Notes under the pieces: generated by a model
What the model was told of the DNA's origin: nothing
Seen by the model: only the letters and a program-made list of their open reading frames with translations
Database searches by the model: none
Program-made: the position numbers and the translations under genes
NCBI RefSeq assembly: GCF_012222305.1
Contig: NZ_CP035730.1
Coordinates: 1,178,001 to 1,242,000, forward strand
From: Sulfolobus sp. S-194
GTDB lineage: Archaea > Thermoproteota > Thermoprotei_A > Sulfolobales > Sulfolobaceae
Length of the DNA: 64,000 nucleotides
Direction of reading: 5' to 3'
Part shown: positions 45,776 through 55,575 of the stretch, in pieces
Layout: every line of letters begins with the position of its first letter
How positions within the stretch are numbered: position 1 is the first letter of the stretch

Positions 45776-46795
45776 TCATTGATAATAGCCTAGGCTTTCA
45801 GCCGCCGCTCTAAATAACCCTTGAAGATAGCCTATTGCATGAATCCTACCTAATATTGAATATCCTGGTACAGATAATTGCATTGTATCTCCTAATAGTG
45901 TAGGAGTATGGTCTACTCTAAAGGGTCCATAAAACCCGTGCTTTATATATTCCCTCATTTCCTCAAACTGCCTTGTAACACCCTCATCAATAAATACTTC
46001 CTCAAATTTACCTTTGTTCCCTTTAACCTCCCTAAAGTGAACAAAGAATATCCTACCCTTCTCCAAAAAGTGCCTAACTACAGATATTAGATCATCAGTC
46101 ATTAGTGAAAAAATTGAATGGTCAAATGTTATTCCGTTGTATTCGCTCGGAAATTCCTCTATCAGTTTATCAAATGCCTCTACACTATTCATTATCCTAG
46201 CAACTCCCCTGATTTCATCTAGAGGTGGATCATCTGGGTGAATTGCCAATTTTACGTCAGAATCCTCAGCTATTGGGAGTATGAAGTTAAGGAATTCCCT
46301 CAAATTCTTCCAGAGTGTAGCCTTATCAATTTTACCCAGCTTTGGAGGAGGTGCGTCTTTTAAATCATCCTCATCAAAACCTGACACTAATGCTCCACCC
46401 CTACCCGCTAGAGCTGTCTTTGTTCTAAGCCAACCGTCCGGAATCCAATTATAACACCATATCGGAATCCTTAACTTCCCCATATTCTCAATTAACTTAG
46501 CTACATTTTCTAACTGTTCTTCCTTACCCGGTAAACCGTATATTATTTTATCCATTGGTGGATTATCCTCAATGACAGTTAGTTTAAACCCTGACTCTTC
46601 TATCATTCTTTTATAGTTAGATAATGAAGCGTAATCCCAAGGGTTATCTACTCTCCACTGTCTCCAGTCTGGATACCATCTAGGTAGTATTCCAGTAGCT
46701 TCATCAACCCCTATTTGTTTTAAAATACCCCAGAACGGCGTAGGAGAACTTTCTACTAATATTTCTGCTATACGGATCTTAGGAACTTTATCCAT
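45776..46795 (-). CDS. uxuA: Mannonate dehydratase family (UxuA-like)
   Basis: 339 aa TIM-barrel protein of the UxuA family, which dehydrates D-mannonate to 2-keto-3-deoxygluconate in hexuronate breakdown. Seen: the family N-terminal region with MRVAEILV-like KIRIAEILVES, IPIWCYNWIPDGWLRT, the metal-binding segment AIHPDDPPL, ITFDHSIFSL, and FFVHFREVKG. Catalytic and metal residues of these segments are kept. It faces away from the MBL-fold hydrolase gene across 144 bases. In this neighbourhood of sugar-acid genes it likely feeds acids from hexuronates or hexonates into central metabolism, though the exact acid is uncertain. Confidence 0.85.
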   Translation of the reverse strand: MDKVPKIRIAEILVESSPTPFWGILKQIGVDEATGILPRWYPDWRQWRVDNPWDYASLSNYKRMIEESGFKLTVIEDNPPMDKIIYGLPGKEEQLENVAKLIENMGKLRIPIWCYNWIPDGWLRTKTALAGRGGALVSGFDEDDLKDAPPPKLGKIDKATLWKNLREFLNFILPIAEDSDVKLAIHPDDPPLDEIRGVARIMNSVEAFDKLIEEFPSEYNGITFDHSIFSLMTDDLISVVRHFLEKGRIFFVHFREVKGNKGKFEEVFIDEGVTRQFEEMREYIKHGFYGPFRVDHTPTLLGDTMQLSVPGYSILGRIHAIGYLQGLFRAAAESLGYYQ

Positions 46796-46912
46796 ATCAT
46801 ATACTAAGCCTACTAGATAATTAGTTTTATCTCTTACTTATACAAGCAGATTGGCATAATCTAATCTACACAATTATTATTTCTAAATTGTCAATATTAT
46901 ATGACATTTTCT

Positions 46913-46937
46913 AACATGTAAAAGTATTAATATTTAA
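46913..46937 (+). promoter_or_regulatory. ARA-box-like promoter of the MBL-fold gene
   Basis: AACATGTA at 46913-46920 resembles the Sulfolobales arabinose/xylose-response ARA box (AACATGTT). It lies four bases before a TATA-like TATTAATATTTAA (46925-46937), the spacing expected for an activator site next to the promoter. It would link the gene to pentose induction. Confidence 0.5.
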
Positions 46938-46960
46938 TTTTGAGCGAAAAAAGAGTAATT

Positions 46961-47872
46961 ATGATTGAGATAAAGGAGGTAGATAAAGGAGTTAAATTAA
47001 TAGCAACTGAGTATCATGACGTAGATCTTAATATGCTATATGTTGAGAAAGGTAATTATCTTTTAGACACCTCTACCTCAATACAAATTAAACAGATAAT
47101 AGATAAGTTAGGGCTAATACCTAAGAACGCAGTCATTTCACATGCTCATTTAGATCATGCAGGAGGTTCAGGATATTTAGCTGGACAGGGAGTTAACGTA
47201 ATTGCTCATAAAATAAGTGCATCACTTTTGTCTGATCAGTATAATGGTATTTATAGTTTCTTTCCTAAGAGATATATAAAATGGATTGGAGAAGAGGAAA
47301 GCCTAAAATTTATAAATCTAATTAAGGAAGAATTAGGAGAACCCAAGATTATTAGTACGGAATTACCAAGTTCTTCAATTAAGTGCTTTGAGGCTTTTGG
47401 TCACGTAGCTGGAGCTATAATATGCGAAGTTAACGGTATATTTTTTACGGGTGACGAAATCCAAGGCAGTGGCATAAAAGGTAGAGCAGAAACCGATTCT
47501 ATACCTCAAATCTCCTCTATAAACGATTATCTGTTAACTGTATACAAATTAATTAAAATGAAGCCAGAAATTATTATACCGGCTCACAACTATCTTCCAG
47601 CTAATAAGAGAATCATAGACGGTTCAGATGTGGAAAGGTTCTTATATACTTCCTTAGAATCAGTATTAAAACTGTTAGTTATAGCCGAATCCATCCTTGA
47701 TAAGCCTTCTACTTTAGGGGAGTTTGCTCAAAGGTTATTAAATGAATACGGAATAAAGCGTAAGATTTATCCCCAAGCGTTAATTACAGCGGAAGCAATA
47801 ATTAAATACTTTGGCAAAAGAATTATAAAAACAAAAGAAGGTGAAGCAATTTTATATTCAATAACAAAATAA
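46961..47872 (+). CDS. Metallo-beta-lactamase-fold hydrolase
   Basis: 303 aa from the ATG 46961. I prefer it over the TTG 46940 because the TATA box at 46925-46937 would place transcription start near 46955, giving a leaderless mRNA. The MBL zinc motif H61-x-H63-x-D65-H66 is in ISHAHLDHAGG, with further ligands in FGHVAGAIICEV, FFTGDEIQGSG and IIPAHNYLP. Such hydrolases open lactones, thioesters or phosphodiesters. Given its ARA-box-like promoter and pentose-pathway neighbours, a sugar-lactone hydrolase is a reasonable guess, but nothing in the sequence proves the substrate. Confidence 0.8.
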   Translation: MIEIKEVDKGVKLIATEYHDVDLNMLYVEKGNYLLDTSTSIQIKQIIDKLGLIPKNAVISHAHLDHAGGSGYLAGQGVNVIAHKISASLLSDQYNGIYSFFPKRYIKWIGEEESLKFINLIKEELGEPKIISTELPSSSIKCFEAFGHVAGAIICEVNGIFFTGDEIQGSGIKGRAETDSIPQISSINDYLLTVYKLIKMKPEIIIPAHNYLPANKRIIDGSDVERFLYTSLESVLKLLVIAESILDKPSTLGEFAQRLLNEYGIKRKIYPQALITAEAIIKYFGKRIIKTKEGEAILYSITK

Positions 47873-49433
47873 ATTTATCTTCTGCTAGTAACTTCATGTA
47901 TGATATGACTTAAAAATGATAGTTTAAAATTTTTTAGTACATTAACGTATTTTCTTCTTTATCTTATAATTTTATTAATTAGAATATATTTTATAAAGTA
48001 GATACATAAAAATGAATTTTAATTTAAGAGATAAAGTAGTGAGGGTAACTAAAGAGCCTTAAGGTCTAGGTAAATTCTCTTTTGTAATAAAGGACTAATA
48101 TAATTCAGAGGCTATTAAAACGAGTAAAGTAAGGAAATTGACTGGATATTTTTTGTATGGCATTGATAAATGATTTTTCCATTACTGCTTTCTAAGAAAA
48201 AGAGTACAATATAATTCAGGTAATAAATGCGCGTTATCTAATAAAATCCGATAAAACCTTAAAAATGAGTAAAATATTATTATGTTACTTAATACTTAAT
48301 ATATTTTCTGAGATTTTAAAGTACAAGGTCTTCTCCTAACATTTGCAAGGTTTCTGTGTAATTTTAAGGATTGCTGTTTTCCTTTAAACTATAACTAGAT
48401 ATAATTTAAAAAACAGTTATATCTATAAAACCATGCAAAAAGTTACTTTGTATTAGGGAAAAACTTGACCTTTAAGGTATTAGGACGATAGACGATTATT
48501 TGGATTTTATAATTAATATCATTAATAATTAGATAAAAAATAAAAAGGAACTATTATAATTCGATATATATTTGATAATAAATTAATATTTATCATGATA
48601 TATCTAAACAGTTTGTGTTTAAATTACGTAATAATTCAATCTCTTTATAAAGATAAAAATTTAATTAGAAGTAGTAACCTTTAAATAACTATACAAAATT
48701 TCGTACTGATATTACATTTAATGCAAAATTTATTAAAAAATAAGTTAAGTATTAAATTAACCCATTATAACTTTAATAATCTATTCATAAAGGTATAGAG
48801 TGTATTAATAGTGTCGTCATTTGTATATAATTTCATTAATTGAGTTGATCTCTAGCGAGAGATAACGCTAAGATAAAGTTATTGTATACTTTATTTTAAC
48901 ATAGAAATATAAATAGCTTAATGACGACACTATCAGTGTGGACTACAATTTCATTTATTTGAAATTTATTCAAAATTACCTTAAATTATTCTTCCTTTGA
49001 GCACTTTTATTATACAATAAAAGTTCAGATAGGATTAAAATCATAATAACCTTAAATTATCTACAAACAGAACTAATCATGAACTGAAACTAAATTTATA
49101 CCTTATATAATTTATACTAAATCAACAAAATTGTAACCCACACCTGAAGATTTGATGATAAAATACTATATTTGTTTTGTTTTATAAGATAAAATACTAA
49201 TCTAAGAGCTAATAAAACCTCTGTGAGAATATATTTGATTATTTTTGATTATTAAAAAAGTATCAATTCTCATGTCTCATTAAGCCATAAATTATATTAA
49301 GTAGTTGTCTATATAAAGTATAGGCATACAATATGAGTTTTCATAATGTCATGCGAAATAAAACAAAAAATTTATGGTTATGTGAAATCTCCATATTCAA
49401 TCTCGATTTCATACATATAAATAAATATTCTTT
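47873..49433. other. Long non-coding region (1.56 kb)
   Basis: Very AT-rich. The only clear element is the family A MITE at 48808-48933. Around 48012-48170 a decayed frame begins NFNLRDKVVRVTKEP, which faintly resembles the start of an SDR, then stops. Otherwise I see nothing. Confidence 0.5.
48808..48933 (-). mobile_element. Family A MITE, complete
   Basis: Ends ATAGTGTCGTCATT and AATGACGACACTAT are perfect inverted repeats; 126 bp. The interior, AAGATAAAGTTATTGTATAC, is shared by all copies. Reverse orientation relative to 36347-36474. No coding capacity. Confidence 0.9.
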
Positions 49434-49856
49434 TTAGCTCTTCATTAGTTCTACTACATCATATTCCAGCACCATACTATTATCTTGTTTTTTTCCTAAG
49501 CAATGAATTGTAACTATTAAATTTCCAGATTTACTCTTACTCTCCCTACTATCTATTATTTCGCATTCAGACCATATTGTATCTCCTACGAAAACTGGAG
49601 ACTTAAACTTAACATTATTTATTCCTAGTAATGCTATTATATCTTCAATTATTTTATGTTGAGCTAGCAAACCTTGAAGAATAGAAAGGATTAAGAAACC
49701 ATGCGCAACTCTTTTACCAAATATTGAATTTTTTGCATAAATATCATCCAAATGTGCCGGATGCAAATCACCTGTTAGACCTGCAAATAATATAATATCG
49801 GTATCAGTGATGGTCCTTCTTTTAGTAGTAAACTTATACCCTACCTTATATTCCAC
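49434..49856 (-). CDS. MaoC-like (R)-specific enoyl-CoA hydratase
   Basis: 140 aa hotdog-fold protein with the MaoC hydratase motif: FAGLTGDLHPAHLDDIYAKN (catalytic Asp and His) and FGKRVAHGFLILSIL. It adds water to an enoyl-CoA or acts on related branched acids. It is the last gene of a minus-strand operon with the CaiB/BaiF CoA-transferase (stop and start one base apart) and the SDR, so the three form one pathway: activate an acid to its CoA ester, hydrate it, oxidise the hydroxyl group. The start at 49856 fits the family. Confidence 0.85.
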   Translation of the reverse strand: MEYKVGYKFTTKRRTITDTDIILFAGLTGDLHPAHLDDIYAKNSIFGKRVAHGFLILSILQGLLAQHKIIEDIIALLGINNVKFKSPVFVGDTIWSECEIIDSRESKSKSGNLIVTIHCLGKKQDNSMVLEYDVVELMKS

Positions 49857-49857
49857 T

Positions 49858-51033
49858 TTAAATCACGTCTTCTCTTTTTAGTTTCTCTATCTCATCTTTA
49901 GATAAGCCAAGTAATTCACGATACACTTCTTCATTATGATAGCCTTTAGGTAGTCCAGGCCATTTAATTACTCCAGGGGTTTCGCTCATCTTGAAAGGTG
50001 AGCCAGGTACAATTATTTTATTCCCATTAAGTAAAAACTCTACAAACATATTTCTATCTTTAACATGAGGATCCTCAAATTGCTCTTTTAATTCCCTAAC
50101 AGGAGCTGCAGCACCACCACAATCTATCACAAGTTTCACTATTTCATCCTTAGTTAAATTTTTGAAGTAATCTTGAACTATTTTATTTATTTCATCTCTA
50201 TAAGCAATCCTATCTGCAATAGTCTTATATTTAGGATTATTAATTAGGTCTTCTCTTCCCATTTTTTTAGCTAAATTCCTCCATGCCTCATCCGTGGGAA
50301 TTATCACATATACATAACCATCCTTAGCCTTATATAGATATTCTGGAGAAAACACTAAACTTGTAGGACCAACTCTAGGATGATGACCTAAAAATAGGTA
50401 AGTTAAGGACTGCATTGAAAGTGTTAAAGATACGTCATACATACTCATATCTATGAACTGACCTTTTCCAGTTTTATCCCTATATATTAACGCTGCTAAA
50501 ACGGCAATAACTGCATAAGCTGCTGTAACGAAATCCAATAACGCCATACCGGCTCTAGTGGGTCTATCTGGATATCCTGTAGAATCCATTAATCCACTTA
50601 ACGCTTGAACTATAGGATCAAAAGCTGGTAAGTCCTTATATGGACTATTATATCCATATCCAGTTGAAGAAACCAAAATTATTCTAGGATTAATCTTTAC
50701 CAAATCTTTGTATCCTATTTTTAATTTCTCTAAAGTTTCCGGTCTAAAATTACTGATTACAATATCACTCTTCGTTATTAATTGTAAAAATAATTCTCTT
50801 CCTTTATCTGTTTTTAGATTTAATGTTATGAACTTTTTATTTACATTATAATAAATTGAATGTAAACTATCACCATTAATGAAAGGTGGTGAATTTCGCA
50901 TTGGGTCGCCCCATGGTGGCTCAATCTTTATCACTTCAGCTCCTAGTTCTGCTAATAATCTGCCTATATAAGGTCCGTTAAGATATAATCCCAGCTCTAA
51001 GACTCTAATGCCATCAAGAGCTCCTTTTTGCAT
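49858..51033 (-). CDS. CaiB/BaiF family (class III) CoA-transferase
   Basis: 391 aa. The class III CoA-transferase pattern is clear: GIRVLELGLYLNGPYIGRLL, AELGAEVIKIEPPWGDPMR, FITLNLKTDKGRELFLQL, NFRPETLEKLKIGY, then YDVSLTLSMQSL where the catalytic aspartate (YD) lies, and the C-terminal VPGSPFKMSETPG. The enzyme moves CoA between a donor ester and a carboxylic acid. Its partners are a MaoC hydratase (downstream, one base apart) and an SDR (upstream, five bases apart). The acid substrate is unknown; a sugar-derived or branched dicarboxylic acid would fit the neighbourhood. Confidence 0.88.
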   Translation of the reverse strand: MQKGALDGIRVLELGLYLNGPYIGRLLAELGAEVIKIEPPWGDPMRNSPPFINGDSLHSIYYNVNKKFITLNLKTDKGRELFLQLITKSDIVISNFRPETLEKLKIGYKDLVKINPRIILVSSTGYGYNSPYKDLPAFDPIVQALSGLMDSTGYPDRPTRAGMALLDFVTAAYAVIAVLAALIYRDKTGKGQFIDMSMYDVSLTLSMQSLTYLFLGHHPRVGPTSLVFSPEYLYKAKDGYVYVIIPTDEAWRNLAKKMGREDLINNPKYKTIADRIAYRDEINKIVQDYFKNLTKDEIVKLVIDCGGAAAPVRELKEQFEDPHVKDRNMFVEFLLNGNKIIVPGSPFKMSETPGVIKWPGLPKGYHNEEVYRELLGLSKDEIEKLKREDVI

Positions 51034-51038
51034 TTAAA

Positions 51039-51809
51039 TCACCTTATTAAGTATCCTCCATCTACTACCACCAACGATCCTGTTACAAATGATGCTAAAT
51101 CTGAGGCGAGAAAGGCTATAACAGATGCTACTTCTTCAGGTTTACCCCATCTACCTAAGAGAACTACTTGCTTAATCCACTGTTCCCACTTTTCTTTTTC
51201 TGGGCCTCTAGTCCTCACCCAATTAATAGGAGTATCAATTGGTCCAGGTATCACAGCGTTTACACGTATATTATATTTAGCCAAAACTCTAGCTAAAGAT
51301 ATGGTAATAGCATGAACTCCACCTTTGCTAGCAGCATAACATAATAAATTATCTTCGCCTCTCTCAGCTGTAACTGAACCAACGTTTATAATACTCGCAT
51401 TTTGAGATTTTTTAAAAAGTGGCAAGGCATATTTTGTTAGAAAAATTACAGGGAAAAGATTAACCCTAATAACTCTTTCGCAATCTTCATATGTTAATTC
51501 TTCAAAGTATTTCCATTCTGCAACACCAGCATTATTAACCAAAACGTCTAATTTACCATATTTTTCATTAACATAATCTATCGCTTTTTTTAAATCCTCT
51601 ATTTTACCAACATCTGCGTTAAAATTAGTAAAATCTAGTCCTTTACTTCTTAATTCATCCTCTAATTCCTTACCCCATTCATTATTTATATCGGCTCCAA
51701 TAACACTTGCATTAAGCTTGGCGAATACCTCAACAGTTGACCTTCCTATTCCAGAAGAAGAGCCAGTTACTAAAACAACTTTACCTTTAAAATCCATCAT
51801 ATAACTCAT
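51039..51809 (-). CDS. SDR-family dehydrogenase
   Basis: 256 aa classical SDR: cofactor motif VVLVTGSSSGIGRS (residues 11-24), NNAGVAEW, catalytic Ser/Tyr/Lys in INVGSVTAERGEDNLLCYAA and SKGG, and the C-terminal SFVTGSLVVVDGG. The acidic residue ending the second strand (GADIN) suggests NAD rather than NADP. It begins the operon with the CoA-transferase and hydratase, and is transcribed away from the sugar-transport operon across about 100 bases, so one control region may serve both. It may oxidise a hydroxyacyl-CoA made by the MaoC hydratase, or a sugar. Confidence 0.85.
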   Translation of the reverse strand: MSYMMDFKGKVVLVTGSSSGIGRSTVEVFAKLNASVIGADINNEWGKELEDELRSKGLDFTNFNADVGKIEDLKKAIDYVNEKYGKLDVLVNNAGVAEWKYFEELTYEDCERVIRVNLFPVIFLTKYALPLFKKSQNASIINVGSVTAERGEDNLLCYAASKGGVHAITISLARVLAKYNIRVNAVIPGPIDTPINWVRTRGPEKEKWEQWIKQVVLLGRWGKPEEVASVIAFLASDLASFVTGSLVVVDGGYLIR

Positions 51810-51850
51810 GTTCTTCTTATTGGAATGTTAAAAATTTATAATGTTACTCA

Positions 51851-51880
51851 TACATGTAAGGATCAGATTTTATATATTAA
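51851..51880 (+). promoter_or_regulatory. Possible ARA-box variant and TATA of the sugar transporter operon
   Basis: TACATGTA at 51851-51858 differs from the ARA box AACATGTT at its two ends but keeps the ACATGT core. It lies about 11 bases before the TATA-like TTTATATATTA (51869-51879). The ATG used (51909) follows about 30 bases on. Confidence 0.4.
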
Positions 51881-51908
51881 TTTGGAAAGTATCTCATTTA
51901 GTGAGAAC

Positions 51909-52940
51909 ATGGTAAATAAAGATAGACGTAATTTTATCATAGGAATGGCTGGTTTAGGTGCATTAGCTGCTGCAGGTTGGGGAGTAGCTGGTTGGTCATT
52001 GACACGCCCGGTTAAAGTTGTCAAATCTATAGCTCAACCTACTTTTGGGCAAGGAATTAAAATAATATTTAATGGTCATTGGGGTCCTGAGAATGTATTC
52101 GGAAATGTAGTTGAAAAAGGATTTTACGACGCATGTAACCTAATAGGAACAGAGTGCACGATGTACAGACCAGCTAATGGTTCTAGTGATGTATCAGAAA
52201 TAATATCAAACCTACAGACTGCAATTAGTCAGCATCCAGATGTATTAATTGCTACTGATATATACACAAGCGTTCAGCCTTATTTACATCAGGCGTCACA
52301 AGAAGGAATCATTGTAATATTAGTTAACGTAGATGCTCCGACAGAAACAGACTTCGAATATACTGGTGCTATAGCATATATAGGTCAAGATTTGGTCAAA
52401 GCAGGGTATACTCAAGCTCAAGCATTGAGCAATTATTTCCCATCTGGCAGTCATGTAGTAGTAATAAATGAAGGACCTGGTCAAGTATGGGCCGAACAGA
52501 GAGATGAGGGTATAAAAGAATTTCTTAAGCAATACGGTTGTACTTGGGATGTAATAGAGTCAAGCTTTGACTTATCTCAAGTTGAATCACAAATAACCGC
52601 GTATTTAGAGGCCCATCCAGACACTAAAGCTATACTTAGTAATGGATATGGAGGAGCTGTTGTTATGGATGTATTTCCTAAATTAGGTATTTCGCCCGGT
52701 CAGATGCCTGTAGCTACATTTGATATAACTCCTCAAGTATTAAATGCAATACTAGCTGGATATGTTACATTAACTATTGATCAACAGCCTTACCTACAAG
52801 GATTTTTACCAGTAATTCAAGGCGCACTAGTGAAAAAATATGACTTTAGTGGCTGGAATGTTAATACGGGTAATTATGTAATAACTAAACAGATAGCAGA
52901 AGAAGTGGAACCCTTAGTTAAGGAAGGAGTATTCTATTAA
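51909..52940 (+). CDS. xylF: Sugar-binding protein of CUT2 ABC transporter (XylF-like)
   Basis: 343 aa. The start at 51909 gives MVNKDRRNFIIGMAGLGALA, a twin-arginine (Tat-type) signal with RR then a hydrophobic Ala/Gly core, and no classical lipobox. The mature part is a periplasmic-binding-protein type I domain: KIIFNGHWGPENVFGNVVEK, DACNLIGTECTMYRP, TDIYTSVQPYLHQASQEG, LSNGYGGAVVMDVFPKLGI, as in ribose/xylose-binding proteins. It captures a pentose or similar sugar outside the membrane. It is followed after seven bases by the permease and then the ATPase. A CUT2 pentose transporter XylFGH is known from S. acidocaldarius; gene order and the adjacent pathway support the same role here. Confidence 0.85.
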   Translation: MVNKDRRNFIIGMAGLGALAAAGWGVAGWSLTRPVKVVKSIAQPTFGQGIKIIFNGHWGPENVFGNVVEKGFYDACNLIGTECTMYRPANGSSDVSEIISNLQTAISQHPDVLIATDIYTSVQPYLHQASQEGIIVILVNVDAPTETDFEYTGAIAYIGQDLVKAGYTQAQALSNYFPSGSHVVVINEGPGQVWAEQRDEGIKEFLKQYGCTWDVIESSFDLSQVESQITAYLEAHPDTKAILSNGYGGAVVMDVFPKLGISPGQMPVATFDITPQVLNAILAGYVTLTIDQQPYLQGFLPVIQGALVKKYDFSGWNVNTGNYVITKQIAEEVEPLVKEGVFY

Positions 52941-52947
52941 TATTCAG

Positions 52948-53955
52948 GTGAAATTCATGGAAAATAAAAAGCGAACTTATCTTTTTAAAATAATATCTAA
53001 CAAAGAATTTGCATCAATTTTCACTCTTTTAGTATTATGGATATTATTCTATATATTAAACCCATCTTTTTTAAGCCTGAATAACCTTAGTGTATTATTT
53101 ACTGTAATACCTATATATGGTATAACTGTATTGGGAGTTACCATACTGATGATAGCAGGAGAGTTTGACTTATCAGTGGCTGCTACTTTTGCATTAGTCC
53201 CTTTAGTAATTCAGGCATTAACGGCTGATGGTTTAACTGCACCAGTAGCAATTATTATAGGGTTACTTTTTGCTGCCTTTATAGGCTTTCTAAACGGAAT
53301 AATAACTCTAAAGAGTGGAATTCCGTCTTTCATAGTTACTCTGGGGACGCTTTTTGTATGGCTAGGTATAGCTCTTCAAATATCTGGAGGGCAACCCCAT
53401 CCCTTTATATTACCTTCAATCACTACAAGAATTTTATCTGGTAATATTGCCTTTAATGGATTAATTAACTCACAATTAATATGGCTTATAATATTTGGAG
53501 TATTATTTTACTTAATGTTGGAGAGACATAAATGGGGTAATTGGATATATGCTACTGGTGGTAATAAAGATGCAGCGAGAGCTATGGGGATTAAAGTAGA
53601 TTATGTAAAGTTAGGATTATTTATATTATGTGCAGTTTTGGCTGGATTCTCAGGAATAATGGAAAGTAGTTTGTATGGTCAAGTAATAGCTAATCAAGGA
53701 GGGAATTTGGAATTAGATGCAATAGCTGCTGCAGTAATAGGAGGTACCTCACTATTTGGAGGTGAAGGTAGCATTTTAGGAGGTATAATAGGAACTATCA
53801 TAATATGGAGCATAGAAAACGGCTTAATATTAGCTGGAGTATCATCATATGTGTATGAGACTTTAATTGGTGCCCTAATAATAGTAGTAGTAATAGTCCA
53901 TAGATATACTAAGAAAATAGCCAAAAATATTAGACTAGGTGAGTTAAATGAGTGA
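52948..53955 (+). CDS. xylH: CUT2 sugar ABC transporter permease (XylH-like)
   Basis: 335 aa with about ten membrane helices, of the RbsC/XylH type: VTILMIAGEFDLSVAATFAL (the conserved GxxDLSVG-like segment), FLNGIITLKSGIPSFIVTLG, YATGGNKDAARAMGIKVDYV, and GNLELDAIAAAVIGGTSLFG, the cytoplasmic coupling region. It forms the channel for the sugar delivered by XylF, powered by XylG. Seven bases after xylF; its end overlaps the start of xylG by eight bases, so the three are co-translated. Two ATG codons (52948 and 52957) are possible starts. Confidence 0.9.
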   Translation: MKFMENKKRTYLFKIISNKEFASIFTLLVLWILFYILNPSFLSLNNLSVLFTVIPIYGITVLGVTILMIAGEFDLSVAATFALVPLVIQALTADGLTAPVAIIIGLLFAAFIGFLNGIITLKSGIPSFIVTLGTLFVWLGIALQISGGQPHPFILPSITTRILSGNIAFNGLINSQLIWLIIFGVLFYLMLERHKWGNWIYATGGNKDAARAMGIKVDYVKLGLFILCAVLAGFSGIMESSLYGQVIANQGGNLELDAIAAAVIGGTSLFGGEGSILGGIIGTIIIWSIENGLILAGVSSYVYETLIGALIIVVVIVHRYTKKIAKNIRLGELNE

Positions 53956-54688
53956 GAAAACTATACCAGTAGTAAAAATGATTGATATTCATAAATGGTT
54001 TGGTAATTTGCATGCATTAAGAGGTGTTGATTTAGAAATAAATAAAGGAGAAGTAATAGGACTTGTGGGCGATAACGGTGCTGGAAAATCTACTTTAATG
54101 AAGATCTTAGCAGGATATCATAAACCAGATAGGGGAGAGATATACGTGGAAGGAACGAAGGTTGAATTTAATTCTCCTCATGAGGCTAGGGACATTGGAA
54201 TAGAGATGATGTATCAAGATCTAAGTCTTATAAATAGTATGAATATTATAAGAAATTTCTTTTTAGGTAGAGAAATAACTGGTAAATTCGGTTTTTTAAA
54301 ATTTAACAAGATGAAAGAAGAGGCGAGAAGTGCTATAAGCGATATAGGATTAAAAATTCCAAATTTAGATTTAAGGGCTGATGAACTCTCTGGAGGACAA
54401 AGACAAGGATTGGCCTTTGCTAGAGCGTATTATTTCAAGAAAAAAGTCTTAATACTGGATGAACCTACTAATAATTTGTCAGTTAAAGAAACAAATAAGG
54501 TATTAAGTTTCATTAGATCATTAAAAGAATTAAATATATCAGTAATTTTCGTTACTCATAATTTATTCCACGTCCACGAAGCATCTGATAGAATAGTAGT
54601 AATTTCCAGAGGTAGAAAAATAGGCGACTTTCTAAAATCAGAGATCTCTGTCACCGAATTAGCATCATTAATAACACACGGAAGCTAG
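53948..54688 (+). CDS. xylG: CUT2 sugar ABC transporter ATPase (XylG-like)
   Basis: 246 aa, a single ABC domain: Walker A GDNGAGKST (about 42-50), signature LSGGQRQG, Walker B KVLILDEPTNNLS and the switch histidine in VIFVTHN. Bacterial RbsA/XylG proteins have two ABC domains in tandem; this one has one, the arrangement also seen in other archaea and some CUT2 systems, so it must act as a homodimer. It starts inside the end of the permease gene. The regulator gene follows 98 bases later in the same direction. Confidence 0.9.
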   Translation: MSEKTIPVVKMIDIHKWFGNLHALRGVDLEINKGEVIGLVGDNGAGKSTLMKILAGYHKPDRGEIYVEGTKVEFNSPHEARDIGIEMMYQDLSLINSMNIIRNFFLGREITGKFGFLKFNKMKEEARSAISDIGLKIPNLDLRADELSGGQRQGLAFARAYYFKKKVLILDEPTNNLSVKETNKVLSFIRSLKELNISVIFVTHNLFHVHEASDRIVVISRGRKIGDFLKSEISVTELASLITHGS

Positions 54689-54786
54689 CTTTGTCTTTTT
54701 AATACTTATTATATATTTTTATATCTCTCATTTGTTAAGTTAGCTATAATAAGATTTAAATTCATAAAAAAATAAAATATATACGT

Positions 54787-55521
54787 ATGCGAGTTATAAG
54801 AGAAATATACGATGATGACGATTACGCATTGGTTTATCTAAGGCTAAGACATGAAGGCTGTTGGTCAGGGCTCACAGAATATAACAACTTCATAGCTACT
54901 ACTTTAACTGCAAAGCCTAATAGGGAAAAGAAATTCATAATTGCCTATGACGAAGTTAAATTGAATAATAATTATGACATAAAGAACTTCTTAAAGGATT
55001 TGAAGAAAAGTGATAGAGTAAAAGAAATCTATAATATAAATAAAATAAATACTAGTAGAGAAATATATAGAATATTACTGAAAGAGAGCTATGAAAGTAT
55101 GGTCAGGGGAATATTAGATAATTATACGATTTTTGACGTTAAGGATATAATAGTAAAAGGGGAAGAGAGATTGGTACTAATTATACCTATTTCGGAAGTT
55201 ATTGAATTAAAGAAAGATATGGAAAGTATAGGTAAGGTACTAAAAATTACTTATAATAAGATTAGGTTAAATGACGTATTCTTAAGTATATTTTCCCTGT
55301 CTAAGAGGGAGAAGGAGTCCATGAAGCTAGCATATTTATACGGTTTTTATGAAATGCCAAAAAAGATAACATTAGATGAACTAGCTAAGATACTGAGAGT
55401 CTCAAAGCCTACTGTTGAGGAGTATATAAGACGTGCTGAAAGAAAGATAATTAAGTCATTTTCATATCAGTTATATTATTACGATATGTTATTAGAAGAC
55501 TTACTATTAGAGGACTTATAA
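54787..55521 (+). CDS. HTH transcriptional regulator, probable activator of the pentose genes
   Basis: 244 aa. The C-terminal 70 residues carry a bacterio-opsin-activator-like HTH: LSKREKESMKLAYLYGFYEM, ITLDELAKILRVSKPTVEEY and IRRAERKIIKS. The N-terminal part is a mixed alpha/beta domain that could sense an effector (RLRHEGCWSGLTEYN near residue 20). It lies just after the transporter operon. In S. acidocaldarius the activator of the arabinose/xylose regulon (XylR) also sits near xylFGH, and ARA-box-like sites are found in this window, so this is probably its counterpart. It ends in an acidic Leu-rich repeat (LLEDLLLEDL). Confidence 0.72.
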   Translation: MRVIREIYDDDDYALVYLRLRHEGCWSGLTEYNNFIATTLTAKPNREKKFIIAYDEVKLNNNYDIKNFLKDLKKSDRVKEIYNINKINTSREIYRILLKESYESMVRGILDNYTIFDVKDIIVKGEERLVLIIPISEVIELKKDMESIGKVLKITYNKIRLNDVFLSIFSLSKREKESMKLAYLYGFYEMPKKITLDELAKILRVSKPTVEEYIRRAERKIIKSFSYQLYYYDMLLEDLLLEDL

Positions 55522-55575
55522 GTATAATATCCAATAAGATAAATATTCATGGAAATAGAATTAATAATAGCTATA

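Noticed and set aside
48012-48170. Start resembling an SDR (NFNLRDKVVRVT)
   Set aside because: Only about 15 residues, then stops; too short to call a pseudogene.
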